In this document: positions 5,967 through 8,351 of the stretch, in pieces
Layout of the letters: the number at the start of each line of letters is the position of its first letter
Position numbering within the stretch: the first letter of the stretch is position 1
Assembly: GCA_937965665.1 (NCBI GenBank)
Contig: CALCJE010000387.1
Coordinates: forward strand, 1-8,351
Length of the DNA stretch: 8,351 nucleotides
From: an uncultured Bacteroidales bacterium
Lineage (GTDB): Bacteria; Bacteroidota; Bacteroidia; Bacteroidales; UBA4417
Direction of reading: 5' to 3'
Position numbers and translations under genes: made by a program
The notes under the pieces: model-generated
Database searches by the model: none
What the model saw: the letters and a program-made list of their open reading frames with translations, nothing else
Told to the model about the DNA's origin: nothing

Positions 5967-7064
5967 ATGCCGCAAAATATAGAAAATTTGTTACTCCACG
6001 ACGAATTTACCCATGACGAACTGGTGCAACTGCTGAATGCGACCGGGCCGGATAAAACCGCTGTTTTTGCCCGTGCTGCCGAAATAAAAAAGCAATTTGT
6101 CGGCAACAAAGTCTATTTCCGCGGACTGGTGGAGCTCTCGAATATATGTTCGAAAAATTGTCTTTACTGTGGTATAAGGGCCGGAAATCCTTTACCCGGA
6201 CGCTATATGGTTACTGAGGACGAAGTGCTGGAAGCTGCCCGTTTTGCCCTCGAAAATGGTTATGGATCAATGGTGCTCCAATCGGGTGAACGTTGTGATA
6301 AGCAATTTGTGAGCACCGTTTCGGAATTGTTGAAAAAAATAAAAGATCTTTCCGACGGCAAACTGGGAATTACCCTTTCCATGGGCGAGCAGGATGAGCG
6401 CACTTACCGCGAGTGGTTTGCTAACGGGGCACATCGTTACCTGATACGCATCGAAACTTCTGACAAAGAGTTGTATTATAAAATTCATCCCAACAACAAG
6501 AAACATGATTTCGATACCCGCATCAATGCCCTGAAAACTTTACGTGAAATTGGCTATAATGTTGGTTCTGGAGTTATGATAGGGCTACCTTTTCAGACCA
6601 TAGGGCACCTGGCAAACGACCTGCTTTTCCTGAAACAGCTGGATGTGGATATGGTTGGGATGGGACCTTTCATAGAGCATGAAGATACTCCGCTTTTTCA
6701 ATATAAAGATTTGCTGTGGCCGAAAAAGGAACGTTTCGATGTTTCACTTAAAATGGTTGCCCTGCTGCGTATTATGATGAAAGATATCAATATTGCTGCT
6801 ACTACGGCCATGCAGGCTATCGATAAACAAGGACGCGAAAAGGCACTTAAGGTTGGCGCCAACATTATTATGCCCAATCTTACACCCGTGAAGTACCGCG
6901 AAGACTACCTGCTCTATGAGGATAAACCCTGCCTTGATGAGGATGCGAGCGAATGCCGCACTTGTCTCGAAGCCCGTATTCATATGGCCGGCGACGAAAT
7001 CGGCTTCGGCGAATGGGGCGATTCGAAGCATTTTGAGAAAAGAAATATTCCTTCGGAAGAGTGA
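5967..7064 (+). CDS. hydE: [FeFe]-hydrogenase H-cluster radical SAM maturase HydE
   Basis: HydE is a cytosolic radical-SAM enzyme that, with HydG and HydF, builds the diiron part of the [FeFe]-hydrogenase H-cluster; it acts on the iron-CO-CN-cysteine product made by HydG. The 365 residues show the radical-SAM cluster motif CSKNCLYC (Cys61, Cys65, Cys68), the SAM-site segment LQSGE (104-108), the strand-loop SGVMIGLPFQT (201-211) and the late segment NIIMPNLTPVKYRE (299-312). Cys322, Cys330 and Cys333 form C-x7-C-x2-C, the spacing of the second, non-essential Fe-S site known from Thermotoga HydE. Length is normal for the family. The ATG at 5967 follows a promoter closely. A related alternative would be PylB (methylornithine synthase), but the second cysteine set and overall pattern favour HydE. 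HydF, HydG and the hydrogenase itself are not in the window. Confidence 0.93.
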   Translation: MPQNIENLLLHDEFTHDELVQLLNATGPDKTAVFARAAEIKKQFVGNKVYFRGLVELSNICSKNCLYCGIRAGNPLPGRYMVTEDEVLEAARFALENGYGSMVLQSGERCDKQFVSTVSELLKKIKDLSDGKLGITLSMGEQDERTYREWFANGAHRYLIRIETSDKELYYKIHPNNKKHDFDTRINALKTLREIGYNVGSGVMIGLPFQTIGHLANDLLFLKQLDVDMVGMGPFIEHEDTPLFQYKDLLWPKKERFDVSLKMVALLRIMMKDINIAATTAMQAIDKQGREKALKVGANIIMPNLTPVKYREDYLLYEDKPCLDEDASECRTCLEARIHMAGDEIGFGEWGDSKHFEKRNIPSEE

Positions 7065-7086
7065 TGTTGTTTTTGGGAAAATGGAG

Positions 7087-7128
7087 GGGAGAAGGGCGAA
7101 AGGCGATGGGAGAAGGGCGAAGGGTGAA
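7087..7128. repeat. 7-bp tandem repeat, six units in perfect phase
   Basis: Units: GGGAGAA, GGGCGAA, AGGCGAT, GGGAGAA, GGGCGAA, GGGTGAA (consensus GGGNGAA; complement TTCNCCC). The pair GGGAGAAGGGCGAA recurs exactly at 7087-7100 and 7108-7121. A partial unit GGGAAAA at 7075-7081 precedes the array. Confidence 0.85.
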
Positions 7129-7133
7129 AAATA

Positions 7134-7144
7134 TTGCTTCGCAA
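7134..7144. repeat. Short palindrome resembling an internally deleted copy of the 7189-7216 repeat
   Basis: TTGC-TTC-GCAA can fold into a 4-bp stem. ATTGCTTCG (7133-7141) equals the outer end of the dispersed repeat downstream (TTGCTTCG at 7189-7196), and CGCAA equals its other end, with the middle missing. Confidence 0.35.
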
Positions 7145-7188
7145 CATGTGAATTGATACCAGGGGATGATGAAGAAACCAGAAACCAG

Positions 7189-7216
7189 TTGCTTCGTCGT
7201 ACCTCCTCGCAATGAC
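7189..7216. repeat. Dispersed palindromic repeat of the 'ATTGCGAGGAGG...CGAAGCAA' type
   Basis: On the minus strand the unit reads GTCATTGCGAGGAGG (7216-7202) then TACGACGAAGCAA (7201-7189), with inverted ends TTGC/GCAA. I recognise this as a sequence scattered in many copies through intergenic DNA of unrelated environmental bacteria, often mistranslated as RGGTTKQ or VIARRYDEA peptides; both frames are open here. Recognition is from memory; copy number in this genome cannot be seen. Confidence 0.6.
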
Positions 7217-7218
7217 CC

Positions 7219-7280
7219 TGAAACTTTTGAACCCTTTGAATTTCTTGTACCGCTGAAACCTTTGAAATCCCTTAATCCTC
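7219..7280. repeat. Degenerate 9-bp tandem repeat, about seven units
   Basis: Units: TGAAACTTT, TGAACCCTT, TGAATTTCT, TGTACCGC (8 bp), TGAAACCTT, TGAAATCCC, TTAATCCTC. The array begins 2 bp after the palindromic repeat and ends 4 bp before the start codon of the flavoprotein gene, so it forms that gene's whole proximal leader. Confidence 0.65.
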
Positions 7281-7284
7281 ATCC

Positions 7285-8351
7285 ATGCAACCTAAACAAA
7301 TAGTAATTATCGGTGGCGGTCCGGCTGGCTTAATGGCGGCTGATGTTTTAAGTCCGTTTCACCAGGTAAGGATATATGAAAAAGAGAAAGCACCAGGGCA
7401 GAAGTTCCTGGTTGCCGGTTCAGGAGGACTTAATATTTCCAATGGGTTAAAAGGCGAAAGCCTGGCTTCGGAATACACACCTTCCGGCTTTTTAAAAGAA
7501 GCCATCTGTGATTTCGATTCGTCAGCATTGCGGGAATGGCTGTTGCAGCTGGGAATACCAACATATGCGGGAACCAGTAACCGGATTTTTCCTGATAAAG
7601 GCATTACTCCTGCCGAAGTATTAAAGAAAATTAAACAAAAACTGGTAAACCAGGGCGTAACGTTTTATCTGAAACATGAGTTTAGCGGGTTTGGCGAAGC
7701 CAAAACGCTGAATTTCAAAAGTGGCAGGAACAAAATCAGTGTTAATGCCGATTATTTCATTTTTGGGCTTGGAGGTGCTTCCTGGCCGGTTACCGGTTCC
7801 ACCGGTGATTGGCTGAAGTATTTCGAAATGCAAGGCATAAAAACGTTGCCATTTCAATCATCGAATTGCGGCATTCATATTCACTGGCCCGAAAATATTA
7901 AAGCAAACCACGCCGGCAAACCACTTAAAAATGTGGGTGTATCGGTGAACGGCGTTTACCGCAAAGGCGAAGCTGTAATTACTGAATACGGTCTCGAAGG
8001 TAATGTTATATACCCGCTTGTGCCCGAAATACGCAAATCGCTGAATTCAGGAATGCCTGTAAACATCATGCTCGATTTGAAACCGTTCAATACCGGGGAG
8101 CAACTGGCGGCGAAAGTTGCCGGGAAATCATCAGCACGTACAAAAAATTACGCTGATATTTTTAACCTGAACCATACACAACTTTCAGTTATTAAAGCCT
8201 TTACCAGCCGCGAAACATTTCTTTCACCCCAGCTTTTTGCCGGCAGCCTCAAACAGATTCAGTTGCCGGTACTTTCTTTGCGCCCTATCGATGAAGCAAT
8301 ATCATCGGTTGGAGGGATTGCCCTGGATGAAATGAATACAGACTTCTCGTT
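7285..8351 (+). CDS. NAD(P)/FAD-dependent oxidoreductase, HI0933/PP_4765-like flavoprotein (3' end outside window)
   Basis: The first 355 codons of a flavoprotein are present, open to the window edge. The N-terminus is a Rossmann FAD site: IVIIGGGPAGLMAA (6-19; GxGxxG at Gly10-Gly15) with Glu32 at the end of the second strand, expected to bind the ribose. Next comes GQKFLVAGSGGLNISN (38-53), the family's conserved 'K.L..G.G.CN.T' region, here with Leu-Asn in place of Cys-Asn, as in the PP_4765 (TIGR03862) branch. GGASWPVTGSTGDW (163-176) and SSVGGIALDEMN near the edge are further family marks. Physiological substrate unknown for this branch. The ATG at 7285 places the FAD motif at the usual distance. 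No promoter was found upstream. It is 220 nt downstream of hydE; a link to hydrogenase is not shown. Confidence 0.88.
   Translation, partial: MQPKQIVIIGGGPAGLMAADVLSPFHQVRIYEKEKAPGQKFLVAGSGGLNISNGLKGESLASEYTPSGFLKEAICDFDSSALREWLLQLGIPTYAGTSNRIFPDKGITPAEVLKKIKQKLVNQGVTFYLKHEFSGFGEAKTLNFKSGRNKISVNADYFIFGLGGASWPVTGSTGDWLKYFEMQGIKTLPFQSSNCGIHIHWPENIKANHAGKPLKNVGVSVNGVYRKGEAVITEYGLEGNVIYPLVPEIRKSLNSGMPVNIMLDLKPFNTGEQLAAKVAGKSSARTKNYADIFNLNHTQLSVIKAFTSRETFLSPQLFAGSLKQIQLPVLSLRPIDEAISSVGGIALDEMNTDFS

Larger units (their letters stand above)
7065..7284. other. Repeat-built intergenic region between hydE and the flavoprotein gene
   Basis: These 220 nt contain no credible gene; the open frames across them encode only low-complexity peptides. 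In order they hold a 7-bp tandem array (7087-7128), a short palindrome (7134-7144), a dispersed-type palindromic repeat (7189-7216) and a 9-bp tandem array (7219-7280). I see neither a terminator for hydE nor a TAnnTTTG promoter for the flavoprotein gene, so the downstream gene may depend on hydE read-through. Confidence 0.6.

Noticed and set aside
6880..7282. Overlapping open frames on both strands across the hydE end and the following gap
   Set aside because: Their peptides (RRAKG..., SPFS..., RGGTTKQ..., KGFQRF...) are direct translations of the 7-bp, palindromic and 9-bp repeats, with no conserved domain.
7065..7284. CRISPR array
   Set aside because: The repeats are 7-9 bp, directly tandem and without unique spacers; no cas genes are nearby.

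Overview
The window looks like a chromosomal segment of an environmental or gut Bacteroidota (Bacteroidetes). Four independent signs agree. One secreted enzyme ends in a type IX secretion (T9SS, Por) sorting domain. Several promoters fit the Bacteroidetes -33 TTTG / -7 TAnnTTTG consensus. There is a DUF5723-type outer-membrane protein. Starts generally lack Shine-Dalgarno sequences. A [FeFe]-hydrogenase maturase points to an anaerobic or fermentative lifestyle. Closer placement (for example Bacteroidales or Marinilabiliales) is a guess.

Layout. 1-196 (-): N-terminal part of a small membrane-anchored protein, divergent from 379-1869 (+), a DUF5723-like secreted or outer-membrane protein. 5337 down to 1932 (-): three genes in one direction, namely an AIM24/TIGR00266-family protein, an OppC/DppC-type ABC permease with a TTG start, and a GH53 endo-beta-1,4-galactanase carrying a T9SS tail. 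The 373-nt gap 5338-5710 holds a strong-looking minus-strand promoter, a long leader that is almost free of G, a degenerate heptamer repeat, a possible 28-codon ORF, and the tRNA promoter. 5711-5785 (+): tRNA-His(GTG) followed by an intrinsic terminator. 5967-7064 (+): hydE with its own promoter. 7065-7284: about 220 nt built almost wholly of repeats (7-bp tandem array, dispersed palindromic repeat, 9-bp tandem array). 7285 to the window end (+): an HI0933/PP_4765-like flavoprotein, cut by the window edge.

How the parts fit together. The permease, AIM24 protein and galactanase are co-oriented with short gaps (39 and 67 nt), so they may share transcripts, but nothing shows a common function. 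The permease has no partner permease, ATPase or binding protein in view. The galactanase has no SusC/SusD partner here. HydE lacks HydF and HydG nearby. The window is therefore mainly a set of housekeeping and accessory single genes. I did not find a convincing new multi-gene system. The most unusual material is the repeat-built intergenic DNA and the AIM24 leader.
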